In this document: positions 1 to 11,860 of the stretch, piece after piece
Numbering within the stretch: the stretch's first letter is position 1
How the letters are laid out: the number at the start of each line of letters is the position of its first letter
Assembly (NCBI RefSeq): GCF_002288925.2
Contig: NW_022098072.1
Coordinates: 23,947,296 to 24,011,295 of the forward strand
Origin: Delphinapterus leucas
Taxonomy: Eukaryota; Chordata; Mammalia; Artiodactyla; Monodontidae
DNA: 64,000 bases
Direction: 5' to 3'
Position numbers and translations under genes: made by a program
Notes under the pieces: model-generated
The model's input: only the letters and a program-made list of their open reading frames with translations
Told to the model about the DNA's origin: nothing
Databases searched by the model: none

Positions 1-284
1 AAATTCCTTAGCATGACATACAAGCCTCCTATTTCACAGTAAAATCCTAACTATCTCTTCAGGTTCAACCTCAGCTCCCTCTGCTCTAATTAAACTACAT
101 GTTTCCCTCCTCCCCCAACATACCATTCTCTTGACCAACTTGACTTTGCATGTACTGCACAAAGGGTCTTGGGGTGCCTTTCTCCTCACCATCACCTATG
201 AATCCTTTCCTCGGTCTCAGACTCAGTTGCTCTTCCTCTGCGTTCACGTGGCACTCTGCACACACCTCATTAGAGCACATGGAA

Positions 285-430
285 CATGCTATTGCAAGTT
301 TTAATCTACACTCTAGCCTCCCTGAAATAACTGTGAGCTCCTTGAGAACAGGGAGTGTCTTATTCATCTTTGTATCCTTATCACCTATCAGAGTGATTAA
401 CAAATAGCAAGTAGACGCTGAAAATATGTT
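285..430 (+). repeat. L2-type LINE 3' end fragment
   Basis: The stretch has the typical wording of an L2 3' UTR: a 'gtgagctccttgagaacagg' block, then 'tcttattcatctttgta', then a decayed tail. It is short and diverged, so it is an ancient copy. I see nothing else in 1-735. Confidence 0.55.
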
Positions 431-810
431 AGTTGAAAAAATGGATTTGAACCTGGAAAGAACGAACCAAGAGGGGGAAAATCATGTAAAAACTTTGGAG
501 AGAAATTTGGCAAATCTTACAAGTGAAGATTTCCAATCATGAATGGTCTTTAAAAAATAATATTAAGGAAAAAAGCAAGCTGCAGTATAGAAACAGTATG
601 ATATTTATATTGTATTTTAAAACATGCAAAATAATTTTGTGTTATACACTGTGTAGGGCTGCATGCATATAAAGAAAAATAAAAGAAAGAAATGGGAACC
701 TAAGAAATCAGGCAATTTAAGGGTAAAGCAGAGGAATGAGATTGAGGATATATGGGCTTAACTATATTGGCAATATTTTATTTCTTAAGATACATGGAGG
801 GGATACAAAT

Positions 811-1042
811 GCTCATGAGAAAGAAAAAGAAAGAGAGAAAGAAAAAGAAAGAAAGAAAGAGAAAAAAGAAAGGAAGAGAAAGAAAGGAAGAAAGGAAAGG
901 GAGAAAGAGAGAAAGAGAAAGAAAGAAAGGAAAGAAAGAAAGAAAAAGAAAGAAAGAAAAAGAGAAAGAAGGAAAGAAAAAATGAAAGAAAGGGAGGAAG
1001 GAAGGAGGGGAGAGGAGGGAGGAAGGAAGGAAAGAAAGACAA
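811..1042. repeat. Imperfect (GAAA)n/(GGAA)n polypurine tract
   Basis: About 230 bases consist almost only of A and G on the plus strand, in GAAA, AAAGA and, towards the right end, GGAAGG units. Every frame stays open on both strands, giving Lys/Arg/Glu-rich or Phe/Ser/Leu-rich translations. These are products of base composition, not proteins. A homopurine-homopyrimidine tract of this length is likely to vary in length and may adopt triplex structures. Confidence 0.95.
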
Positions 1043-2842
1043 AAGATCCCACGTAGGTTGGCTGGCTATTGGATTTCCATGTCTAGACCTGGTAAGGTCT
1101 CTAAAACATCATCTCTAGGAAGTGACTAATGTCATAACAATAGATTCAGCTGCTTGTGTATAATTTCCCTAACTTCCTTGTTATTCATTTTATGTACCAG
1201 TATCATTTCACACAGTTAAAAAAAATAAGCAGAGGAACATTCCTTACTTAATTTGTTCTTACTTTGTTTTTCATCGTACAGCTAGTAGCTACCTCATCCC
1301 ATGTGGAAGCCTTTCACGTGTGTGTATACGTGTCTCAGTTAAAACATACACCAGCTTTTAGGTTCTTCTAAAATGTTCAAATGACTGCTTAATTTGATTT
1401 CCACTACTTAATTTATTCTATCAGTAAAGCTACATGTCCTGGGCTACCTGTGCAATCTGGAGGACTTTTAGGGTGCTTATTTATTCTAGTTGGGGCTTAC
1501 TAACTTAAGGCAGAGGTAAAATAGTCTCAAAATAGTGCACAATACTTCCATTTTCCAATGACTGAGAAACTAAAATGTGAAAATCCATGTGAGATGGTTT
1601 ACAGGCTAGTTTTCTGTTCTAAGAGGGGAGTTGGAGTCCAGACTCAGACTCCTGCCTCCTCAGGGACCAAAACAGCCAATAGTGGGAACCCCAAGCATCT
1701 CTGGCTTTAAACTGGCAGAACATGGCAGAGTGATCCACAAACTCGGCTAAAGGTTGCCCTCTCCAGCTGGCCTGGAGCTGAAAAAGGGGAATGGGAAAAG
1801 AGTGTGCAGTGATTCAAACTAAATGAAGCTGCCTTACGGAATTTAAGATTATGTTCTTATACTTGGTTAGTTTTTTGGGGGTATATTCTCTTCTCCATTA
1901 TTCCTTTACACGAAACTAAACAACAGCTAATTGCAGGAGGTACTTTTGGAAAGGGTTCCCCCACTAGAAAGGAAATGGAAAAAGCCATGAATTTTGAAAG
2001 AGGGCTTGTCATTGATTTAGTCAATCAGTCAGTCAGGAGCCCAGTAGGAAACAGAAGTCACTTTAGAGGATTCAAGTGAAGAGAAGGAAGACATGAGAAT
2101 GGATGGATGGTTTACAGACGCGTGGGGAGGTTAATGCAGCAAGGAATGGAGAGGCCATGGGAACAGAGGCCTAGCACCCCTAGGGCCCAAGGAACAGAGA
2201 AAGCTCTTACTCTGGCCTCTTACAGAGAGGCCAGAGCTGTGAAGGAGAGGCTGCTATTGGACCTGCAGGCATGGGGAGTCACAGCTTCTGCCCAAGAGGC
2301 AATGGTGAGGCAGAGAGGGAGCAGGGCAGAACTGCCCCACCTCTCTACTCTCCTTTCTGACTCAGCAGGGGAGCCTGAGTGAGGAGCCTTCAGGGGTCTG
2401 CCTCTGGAGGCAGAGCAAGGTGGGTAGGCAGGCACAGCTAGGGTCTGGGGGGAATATAAGTGGGCAAGTGGAGAGTAAGCAACACACCCTCATTCCCAGG
2501 GGTGTGGCAGGAGAAGGTACTCAAGCAGCAGTATGAAATAATTGACCTGCTAGCTCTTTATCTGGGGATGATTCAAATGGTCCCCATTTGAAGTAGATGT
2601 AGAAAATGACATCTGATTGACTTTCTCAGACAGTCCAGGCCAAGGCCGCTTTCAAAGAATCAAATAGCCTTTACCAAATCTTTGAAGGCGCATTAAAAAA
2701 TATTAATTTACTAATTAGGATGGTTTTGAACACTAAAACAGAAGCAAAGTCAGATTTTGTTAGAAAATCATTAAATGTGATACCAGAAATTACGGTGACT
2801 GTGTGTATTGAGCTAGAACTAGGCTAAAAGTTTAGGATTATT
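1043..2842. other. Intron sequence without a recognisable feature
   Basis: This part of presumed LAMA4 intron 1 is unique-looking, moderately AT-rich DNA. The 91-codon plus-strand frame at 2107-2382 shows no known domain and is within chance expectation. I see no RNA gene, exon-like splice pair or repeat I can name. Confidence 0.5.
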
Positions 2843-3047
2843 TATATCCAGTTATTTTGTTTTGGAAGTAGAGTTGATTTACAATGTTGTGTTTCTGATA
2901 TACAGCAAAGCGATTCAGTTATACATACATACACACACACATATATGTATGCTTTTTCATATTCTTTTCCATTATGGTTTACAGGGTATTAAATATAATT
3001 CCCTGTGCTATGTAGTAGGACCTTGTTTATCTATATCCAGCTGTTTT
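2843..3047 (-). mobile_element. Short 5'-truncated L1 3' end with target-site duplication
   Basis: The core (2859-3031) reads on the minus strand as the last part of a cetartiodactyl L1 3' UTR: a 'gtcctactacatagcacagg' block, a run ending in TATG/CA repeats, and the 'cagcaaagcgattcagtt' motif in reverse orientation. It is flanked by an imperfect direct repeat, TATATCCAGTTATTTT at 2843-2858 and TATATCCAGCTGTTTT at 3032-3047 (14 of 16 alike), as expected for target-primed insertion. Only about 170 bases were copied. Confidence 0.75.
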
Positions 3048-4135
3048 TTAATCACATCTTCCTTGTGGCCCCACTCCTTGCTTTGTTGGTGGAGAGCAGT
3101 GCATCTCCTTCACGTTTTTTGCCTTAGAGAGCCCTATTCTTCAGCCTTCCTCAGGCATAAGCCTCTGAAAACAGGCAAAACCATAACCACACCCATGATC
3201 TCCTCCAACATCCTGAACTCAGCTTAACGTTTCATATACATTTAATCAACTCTTGGGAGGTAACAGTTCTCGAAGTGGAAAGGGCTTTTTTAGCTGTAAT
3301 CATCCTAAATATTAATTTGGGGGTTATAACAGATTTTTAAGTGGGTCCATTTGGGGCCACAGTCAGGAAAGAACATGGATATAAGTGCTTCTTACAAGAA
3401 ATATGTTTGGAATAGCCAGTAATGGACTGAAAAGAGCTAGCAACTTGACTTCTATTCATCTGGAGGCTGAAGCTGCACCATCTAAAGATGGATTGCACTT
3501 CACGTTTGGACTCTTCTTTCATAATTTATAACAATCTGGGAAAAGTGACATATTTCCCCTGTTGATGGAGCATATTTTTAGGGAATCTAAATAGATAACG
3601 AGTTTGTATTCAAGGGTGGGATCCCTTTCAAGTATCAGTTTTGATAGGTTTCTTAGTATAATTGCAGTCAGTTAATTGTTAAATCAAGAAGATTAAGAGC
3701 ATTTCATAGGTAGGGGGAAATTTTCTTTTCGAATGTATTCTCTCTGTCCCTCTTTTTATCCCTTATTCTTCCAACAGCTCACAAATCCTCCCCCCGCACC
3801 TCCACCCCGCACCCTATAGCACATCTCTTTAGGTAGTTTTTCTTTAGAATTTGCACCCAAAATTGTCAGAATATGTTGAAAATCTATTCTTTGCCATTTT
3901 AAGAAGTGCACACATGTATATCCATGTTCAAGTCCCCATTTGTCAGCCATATACCTGGCAGCCATTCAGTTTTGTACATATTTGTTGAGTGAATGGATCA
4001 ATTTCTTCTCCATATATGCTTCCATTGAGGATACCCCCAGCTTCTAGACATCACTGTTTTATCTCCTATGTGCATTGATGTGGTGCACTACAGTCTGTTT
4101 CTTACAGGAGCCATAATTCCTTATAGTGGCATCCT
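3048..4135. other. Intron sequence, no clear feature
   Basis: There is no recognisable gene or repeat apart from a possible tiny L2 3' remnant near 3920-3995 ('tttgttgagtgaatgga'). Confidence 0.4.
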
Positions 4136-4139
4136 CTGG

Positions 4140-4300
4140 AGACAACTGGGAGCAGTGGAAAACATGAGGTCTTGATTCCAGTTCCAGTTCTACTACTGGG
4201 TAACCTGGCCTGGCTTATTTAACGCTAGGTGTCAGTTTCTCTTTCTGAAAAACATGGGAGTGATCACCATATTATCTCTTAGAGTAGTTGTGAGTATCAA
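4140..4300 (+). repeat. MIR SINE fragment
   Basis: The order of motifs matches a MIR core: 'cttgattccagttccagtt', 'gtcagtttctctttctgaaaa', then 'gtgagtatcaactaatattg'. It is diverged and lacks an intact tRNA-like head. Confidence 0.6.
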
Positions 4301-4494
4301 CTAATATTGTGCAGTTAAAGTCCAATGGAAGGGTAGAGAAGGGGTTCAATAGCTGTTAGTTTCCTCCCTTCCTTTTGGATGTGTCTGTGCCAGGGTTATC
4401 TGTTTTAACTGGTAGCTTTTCAGTAAGCTATAAGTCTTCCTTTATGGAACACAGCTCAGCAATGACCCCTGAAGTTACTGGTTCATTGTCTTTC

Positions 4495-4605
4495 TTCCTC
4501 AGAAGACTTAGCTTCCAGAGAACAGAATCTGGATTTGTCTGTTTTGTCACTGTATCCTCAGTGCCTTGCACAGCAGGTGGTTAATGAATATGTAGTGAAT
4601 GTATG
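4495..4605 (+). repeat. L2-type LINE 3' end fragment
   Basis: This shows the L2 3'-end pattern 'cactgtatcctcagtgcctt', 'gcacagcaggtggttaatga', followed by a decayed 'atatgtagtgaatg' tail. Confidence 0.6.
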
Positions 4606-4624
4606 GCACTATACATACATTGGT

Positions 4625-4790
4625 ATTATAGGATCACAGGATTCCAGAGCTGCCAAGGATCTTAGTTGTTCCTTCATCTAACCTCTTATTTAAAGTTGGG
4701 AAAACTGCAACCAAGAAAAGTAAGGGACTCATCTAAAGTCACGTACATAGAGCAAGTTAATGCCACCCTTAGTGCACCTTCCACTAAACC
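4625..4790. repeat. Ancient interspersed repeat, family unassigned
   Basis: The sequence 'ggatcacaggattccagagc', followed by an 'aaactgcaaccaagaaaag' and a 'catctaaagtcacgtacata' block, resembles old MIR/SINE-like mammalian repeats. I cannot assign it to a family with confidence. Confidence 0.35.
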
Positions 4791-4799
4791 ACACTTCTT

Positions 4800-6286
4800 G
4801 ATGATGATGAAAAAAGTGATGTTAAGAATGGTGGGGGCTGCAAATAGGCCCACACTGTCCACTTCTGCCTTTCCCAGGCTTATCTGGGATAAAGGTCAAC
4901 TCTGCTCATGGTTATCAGATTTATCAAGAATCTCATTAAAGTTATTCCAGTAGTACCATTGCCCTCATTTCACAGGTGAGTGCCATCATCATCCAGAGTT
5001 CTGACTACCACTCCCCAGGCACGAGGGTGAGGGAGTGGGGTGGGATGGGATGGAGAAGTGGGGGCAGGTGAGGGGGGAGAACACTTTTTAAATCTTGCTC
5101 AGGTTTGCTCTGTGTGGCTCAGCTGAGATGGGAAACCTTGTCTGTTGGCCCTCTGTAATTACTAGATTTGGCATATGGCAATTGTTTGTAATGTAAATAT
5201 AATAATTTATAGCTGGTGTTTCAATTTTTAGCAGTTTCTGTTTAGTGCAGATAGAAATAGACTGTGAAGCAAATAATGTAATTACTCATTAGAGAAGTCA
5301 ACTCTTGTTAGAAGCTGGTTGTATGACATCCAGCTGTATCCCTGGCACCTCTCTTGTTTCATTTGAGGGATCTGACAGTGGGCCTTGGGAAAGGATGCCC
5401 CTTTGTGTAACATACAGCAGCGGTTATGCAGGTGTTTCCCTTATGAATCAGAAGCAGATGTCTGGTTGGGCAGAATGTATGACAGCTTGACCCACCTAAC
5501 AGGAAAACTATGACCTATAAATTGTACTAATAAAATACCATCACTACAATTTTGACTGGGCCATGAAACTAACACCATTGCCCTTCAACACTGAGAGAGG
5601 CTAGATCCCACAGAGGGTTTGTGACTGGTTCAAAACTTAGGATTGTAAGTTTTGATATATTTTATATATTGATATATTTTATAAGACAAATTTTATTAGG
5701 CAAATGACAGTGAGCTCTTACCCCAAGTGTTCTTATTTGTAAAATGGGAGCAGTAGAATTCATTAAACAAACATTTTACATCTCTACAATGTGTCAAGCA
5801 CCTAAAAGGCTCAGGAGAATGAATCTTCTGGCCACGACTGAAGTATTTCAGAGTGGTGGTCTGTTCAGGGTCTCTGATGACAGGGCCATTTTCAAACAGT
5901 TCATAAGTAAACAAATATATCAAACACCAACTGCTTACAGAAAGCAACGCAAATGAGTTATCATCCTGAACATTTAGCTCCTCAATTTGGGGAGCTAATT
6001 AAAACAACAATAACAGAAAAACTTTTCCAACGAGTGGTAAATCTATACGAACAAAATTTTAACTACAATATTATGAACTGTTCCTAAGTTCTATTATTTT
6101 TAGAACATGAATGAGATTCAAAGTTGGTACAGAATTTCCATTCTTTTCGTGTTATTTGGGATTGTTTCCTGTAATTTTCCTCCCTAACTTCCCTCCCCTA
6201 AAATTTTATTTTGTGATTTTGGTAAAATACTATTTAAATCTTTATTTCATTCAATTTTACGTTGATAAATGGCATAAATAACCTGC
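4800..6286. other. Intron sequence, mostly featureless
   Basis: A possible old L2 fragment lies at about 5755-5950 ('cattaaacaaacattttaca' then 'gtgtcaagcacc'). An AT-rich run of nearly repeated GATATATTTTATA units lies at about 5652-5682. Nothing else is recognised. Confidence 0.35.
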
Positions 6287-6326
6287 ACATTTTCCTTTTT
6301 TTTTTTTTTTTTTACATTTTCCTTTT
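6287..6326. repeat. Poly(T) run between 13-bp direct repeats
   Basis: ACATTTTCCTTTT occurs at 6287-6299 and again at 6314-6326, enclosing a pure T run. The arrangement looks like an insertion of nearly pure poly(A) (on the minus strand) with a target-site duplication, although slippage could also produce it. Confidence 0.7.
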
Positions 6327-7055
6327 AGTAAAAATTTTGAAGGGTAGTTTCAGAATCACTTTACAACCTGATATTATCTGTTTATAGCTTTTAAATTTTT
6401 TGCCCAAATTACTGTTTTGATCCAGATACTTACTGTGTTAAAGCATGTTTATAAAAGTGAAGGTAAAGTACACAAAGTGAAAAGAAAATGACTGCAAAGG
6501 AGATGGCAATGCCTTAAGTGCTATAGATCTATTCTCTGCACTGCTGTTTTTAATGACAGCAAAATAATACACATTTATGAAAGGAAATGGATGAGGAAGG
6601 CTGAGAATGTTTGATTTAAAGTAATTTTGTTATCTGTAATTTGAGGGGGAAAAATTGTGCTGCTTTTAAAACAATACTTTAGTTACAGATGTTTCCAGAC
6701 CCCTTCCCTGATCCAAGGAAACAAAATACCATTCAGCAACAAGCCCAGATTTAGAGATGGGGCTTGGTCCAATATAAACATTTCTTAGCTAGACCTTCTC
6801 CATGAAAGTGCATAGTCAATTTTTCCATATACAGTGGGAAAGACAAAGCTTTTAGCTTAAAAGGCATTCTCGCCCGTAGCACAGAGCTCCTGGAATGAAC
6901 AGCCTAGGGATGTCATGGTTCATTATTGATGTCAAGCTGAATGCTGACTTGTTCATCAGAGGTATATGACAGGATTATGTCAGAATGGACACATGCCACA
7001 AACAGAAAACTCAGCACCATTCTGGCTTTCAGTATTTGGTATGGTCACTTATTCA
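6327..7055. other. Intron sequence, no clear feature
   Basis: I see no coding exon, RNA gene or repeat that I can name here. Confidence 0.4.
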
Positions 7056-7059
7056 TTCT

Positions 7060-7480
7060 GTCTCTCTGTTTCATGTAGCACTGTTTACCCAGGGCCCAGT
7101 TTAGGGTGTGGCACAAAGCAGGCATTCAACAAATAAGGAATGCATAAACTATTTTCTTGAGCAAGTATTATACTGAAGGCACTTGGCCAGTCAATTTGGG
7201 GAATCAGAAGATGAATCATGGACACTGCTGGCCTCCAGGAGTTTAGTGGGGGCATTTAAAGTGCATATGTAAATTACTATAATATATGGTAGAAAGTGCT
7301 AAGAATCATAGTATAGGAGAGGTACAGAGAAATGCTGAGAGAGTAAAGAGGAAGGGGAAATTACTTTTAACATGGGGGTGGGGGATGGATCAAGAATGGT
7401 TCTTCAGAGGAGGTGGCATTTTTGCACGGTTTTCTTCAAGGAGAAGGCTGAAGCCTAAAGGCTGGAAAACAGGGCATTTT
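7060..7480 (-). repeat. L2-like LINE fragment, antisense
   Basis: On the plus strand the order 'caggcattcaacaaataagg', 'gcctccaggagtttagtggg', 'agaaagtgctaagaatc', 'ggttcttcagaggaggtggc' follows the reverse complement of an L2-type 3' region. It is strongly diverged. The plus-strand frame at 7286-7546 falls inside it and is not a gene. Confidence 0.45.
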
Positions 7481-8204
7481 TTAGTCACTTCCCATAAGGC
7501 AGAGAGGCTCAAACTTATATTCCTTTTGTTTTATTGCTCAAACTAGGCATCCTTCCCCCGGCCCCGTAATCTGCTTCAATAAAAGGCACCAGATGGACTG
7601 ACTTTTTTCCTACTTTCTGTGATCTTTTTTGGAAGGATTAGTTTAATATCAGCGATTAAACTCATGTGACATCTTCAGCAACATTCTGGCTTACAGTATA
7701 CTAACACAGAGATACCACTCTCTGTCCCCATATTGTAGATAATACTGGAGGCATGCCCTAATCCCTGAACTAAGTGTTAGGTATGCCTAGAAGCCTCATT
7801 AGTTCTTTGTGGTCACCAGGATCCCATAAGGGACTATCATGTGGCTTAAAAGTTAGTAGTTTGGAATTGACAATAATTTCCAAGTTATAATTTATGCATA
7901 GGGATAATGCCATTCAACTGTAAGAGGAGAATATTTTTTTATCCTCTTTCATTCTGCTAATGCATTTTACCCAAAGTGAGATGAGCAAAAGAATGGTAAT
8001 AGGAATACTTGGTTGTGTGGCTCTCTCGGTAGCTACAAGACTGATTGAATTGACTGAGAATCTATCAATAATTAAAGCAAGAACCTGGTGCACTTGGTTT
8101 TTAATACTCTACTGTCAATAGCCCAGTCACTGAACAGCTGAAATAGAGCAAAAATCTATCCTCATTTAAAGCTTCAACTGCTTTTTCAGTTTTTTCTCCT
8201 TTTA

Positions 8205-11200
8205 AAAAAAGGACTTAATTGATATTTATAGGACATTCCATCCAGAAACAACAGAATACACTTTCTTCTCAAGTGCTCATGAAACATTCTCCAGGATAGA
8301 TCATATCTTGGATCACAAATCAAGCCTTGGTAAATTTAAGAAAATTGAAATCGTGTCAAGTATCTTTTCTGACCACAATGCTATGAGACAAGATATCAAT
8401 TACAGGAAAAAATCTGTAAAAAATACAAACACATGAAGACTAAACAGTACACTACTAAATAACCAAGAGATCACTAAAGAAATCAAAAAGGAAATTAAAA
8501 AATGCCTAGAAACAAATGACAATGAAAATATCATGACCCAAAACCTATGGGATGCAGCAAAAGCAGTTCTAAGAGGGAAGCTTATAGCAATACAATCCTA
8601 CCTTAAGAAACAAGAAACATCTCAGGTAAATAACCTAACCTTACACCTAAAGCAATTAGAGAAAGAAGAACAAAGAAAACCCCAGAGTTAGTAGAAGGAA
8701 AGAAATCATAAGAATCAAATCAGAAATAAATGAAAAAGAAATGAAGGAAACAATAGCAAAGATCAATAAAACTAAAAGCTGGTTCTTTGAGAAGATAAAC
8801 AAAATTGATAAACCATTAGCCAGACTCATCAAGAAAAAAAGGGAGAAGACTCAAATCAATAGAATTAGAAATGAAAAAGGAGAAGTAACAACTGACACTG
8901 CAGAAATACAAAGAATCATGAGAGATTACTACAAGCAACTCTATGCCAATAAAATGGACAACCTGGAAGAAATGGAAAAATTCTTAGAAAAGCACAACCT
9001 TCCGAGACTGAACCAGGAAGAAATAGAAAATATAAACAGACCAATCACAAGCACTGAAATTGAAACTGTGATTAAAAATCTTCTAACAAACAAAAGCCCA
9101 GGACCAGATGGATTCACAGGCAAATTCTATCAAACATTTAGAGAAGAGCTAACACCTATCCTTCTCAAACTCTTCCAAAATATAGCAGAGGGAGGAACAC
9201 TCCCCAACTAATTCTACGAGGCCACCATCACCCTGATACCAAAACCAGACAAAGATGTCACAAAGAAAACTACAGGCCAATATCACTGATGAATATACAT
9301 ACAAAAATCCTCAACAAAATACTAGCAAACAGATTCCAACAGCACATTAAAAGGATCATATACCATGATCAAGTGGGGTTTATCCTAGGAATGCAAGGAT
9401 TCTTCAGTATATGCAAATCAATCAATGTGATAAACCAAATTAACAAACTGAAGGAGAAAAACCATATGAGCATCTCAATAGATGCAGAAAAGCTTTTGAC
9501 AAAATTCAACATCAATTTATGATAAAAACCCTCCAGAAAGTAGGCATAGAGGGAACTTACCTCAACATAATAAAGGCCATATATGACAAACCCACAGCCA
9601 ACATCGTTCTCAATGGTGAAAAACTGAAACAATTTCCTCTAAGTTAAGGAAAAAGACAAGGTTGTCCACTCTCACCACTATTATTCAACATAGTTTTGGA
9701 AGTTTTAGCCACAGCAATCAGAGAAGAAAGGGAAATAAAAGGAATCCAAATCAGAAAAGAAGTAAAGCTGTCACCGTTTGCAGATGACATGATACTATAC
9801 ATAGAGAATCCTAAAGATGCTACCAGAAAACTACTAGAGCTAATCAATGAATTTGGTAAAGTAGCAGGATACAAAATTCATGCACAGAAGTCTCTTGCAT
9901 TCCTATACACCAGTGATAAAAAATCTGAAAGAGAAATTAAGGAAACACTCCCATTTACCATTGCAACAAAAAGAAAAAAATACCTAGGAATAAACCTACC
10001 TAAGGAGACAAAAGACCTGTACTCAGAAAACTGTAAGACACTGATGAAAGAAATTTAAGGTGATACAAACAGATGGAGAGAAATACCATGTTCTTGGATT
10101 GGAAGAATCAACATTGTGAAAATGACTATGCTACCCAAAGCAATCTACAGATTCAGTGCAATCCTTATCAAACTACCAATGGCATTTTTCACAAAACTAG
10201 AACAAAAAATTTCACAATTTGTATGGAAACACAAAAGACACCAGAATAGCCAAAGATATCTTGAGAAGGAAAAACAGAGCTGGAGGAATCAGGCTCCTGG
10301 ACTTCAGACTATACTACAAAGCTACAGTAATCAAGATAGTATGGTACTGGCACAAAAACAGAAATATAGATCAATGGAACAGGATAGAAAGCTCAGAGAT
10401 AAACCCACGCACATGTGGTCACCTTAGCTTTGATAAAGGAGGCAAGATATACAATGGAGGAAAGACAGCCTCTTCAACAAGTGGGGCTGGGGAAACTGGA
10501 CAGCTACATGTAAAAGAATGAAATTAGAACACTCCCTAACACCATACACAAAAATAAACTCCAGATGGATTAAAGACCTAAATATAAGGCCAGACACTAT
10601 CAAACTCTTAGAGGAAAACATAGGCAGAACATTCTATGACATCAATCACAGCAAGATACTTTTTGATCCAACTCCTCCAGTAATGGAAATAAAAGCAAAA
10701 ATAAACAAATGGGACCTAATGAAACTTCAAAGCTTTTGCACAGCAAAGGAAACCATAAACAAGATGAAAAGACAACCCTCAGAATGGGAGAAACTGTTTG
10801 CAAATGGAGCAACAGACAAAGGGTTAATCTCCAAAATATGCAAGCAGCTCATGCAGCTCATATCAAAAAAACAAATAACCCAATCCTAAAATGGGCAGAA
10901 GACCTAAATAGACATTTCTCCAAAGAAGATGTACATATTACCAACAAACACATGAAAGGATGCTCAATATCACTAATCATTAGAGAAATGCAAATCAAAA
11001 TTATGAAGAGGTATCACCTCACACCAGTCAGAATGGCGATCCTCAAAAAATCTACAAATAATAAACACTGGAGAGGGTGTGGAGAAAAGGGAACCCTCTT
11101 TCACTGTTGGTGGGAATGTAAATTGATACAGTCACTATGGAGAACAGTATGGAGGTTCCTTAAAATACCAAAAATAGAACTACTATATGACCCAGCAATC

Positions 11201-11860
11201 TCACTACTGGGCATATACCCTGAGAAAACCATAATTCAAAAAGAGTCATGTACCACAATGTTCACTCCAGCTCTATTTACAATAGCCAGGACATGGAAGC
11301 AACCTAAGTGTCCATTGACAGATGCATGGATAAAGAAGATGTGGCACATATATACAATGGAATATTACTGAGCCATAAAAAGGAATGAAATTGAGTTATT
11401 TGTAACGAGGTGGATAGACCTAGAGTCTGTCATACAGAGTGAAGTAAGTCAGAAGGAGAAGAACAAATACCATGTGTTAACCATATATATGGAATGTAAA
11501 AAAAAAGAAAAATGGTTCTGAAGAACCTACTGGCAGGACAGGAATAAAGATGCAGACGTAGAGAATGGACTTGAGGACACGGGCAGGGGGAAGGGTAAGT
11601 TGGGATGAAGTGAGAGAGTGGCATGGACATATATACACTATGAAATGTAAAACAGATAGCTAGTGGGAAGCAGCCACGTAGCACAGGGAGATCAGCTCAG
11701 TGCTTTGTGACCACCTAGAGGGGTGAAATAGGGAGGGTGGGAGGGAGACGCAAGAGGGAGGAGATATGGGGATATATGTATATCTGATTCACTTTGTTAT
11801 ACAGCAGAAACTGACACCCCATTGTAAAGCAATTATACTTCAATAAATATGTTAAAAAAA
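8205..11860 (+). mobile_element. 5'-truncated, degenerate L1 LINE (ORF2 and 3' UTR)
   Basis: This is the largest element in the window. It begins inside the ORF2 endonuclease domain (at the ...RTFHP...EYTFFSSAH region, followed by SDHNAMR near 8370) and runs through the reverse transcriptase to a 3' UTR with AATAAA near 11842. Recognisable pieces are the pre-RT segment near 8741-9211 with NKSPGPDGF, the RT catalytic box FADDMILY near 9777-9800, and the C-terminal region up to the 'tatacaatggaatattactg' stretch near 11352. Stops and frame changes break ORF2 into at least six pieces, and ORF1, the 5' UTR and part of the endonuclease are missing, so it cannot move. It lies antisense to LAMA4. 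The only flanking repeat is low-complexity TTAAAAAAAG (near 8202 and 11852), too weak to prove a target-site duplication. Confidence 0.95.
9690..10058 (+). pseudogene. L1 ORF2 reverse-transcriptase palm remnant
   Basis: Inside the degenerate L1, this open frame keeps the RT signature: the preceding helix ([11 protein letters not shown]...), then PFADDMILY with the two catalytic aspartates, then [11 protein letters not shown] and the KSLAFLYT strand. It ends at a premature stop after KTLMKEI. In an intact L1 this domain copies element RNA at the nicked target; here it is an isolated relic. Confidence 0.85.

Noticed and set aside
736..1056. Overlapping open frames on both strands rich in Lys/Glu/Arg or Phe/Ser/Leu
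   Set aside because: They are the direct result of the (GAAA)n tract, which has no stop codons in most frames.
10709..11371. 220-codon plus-strand frame as a separate gene
   Set aside because: It is the C-terminal part of the degenerate L1 ORF2, out of frame with the preceding piece.
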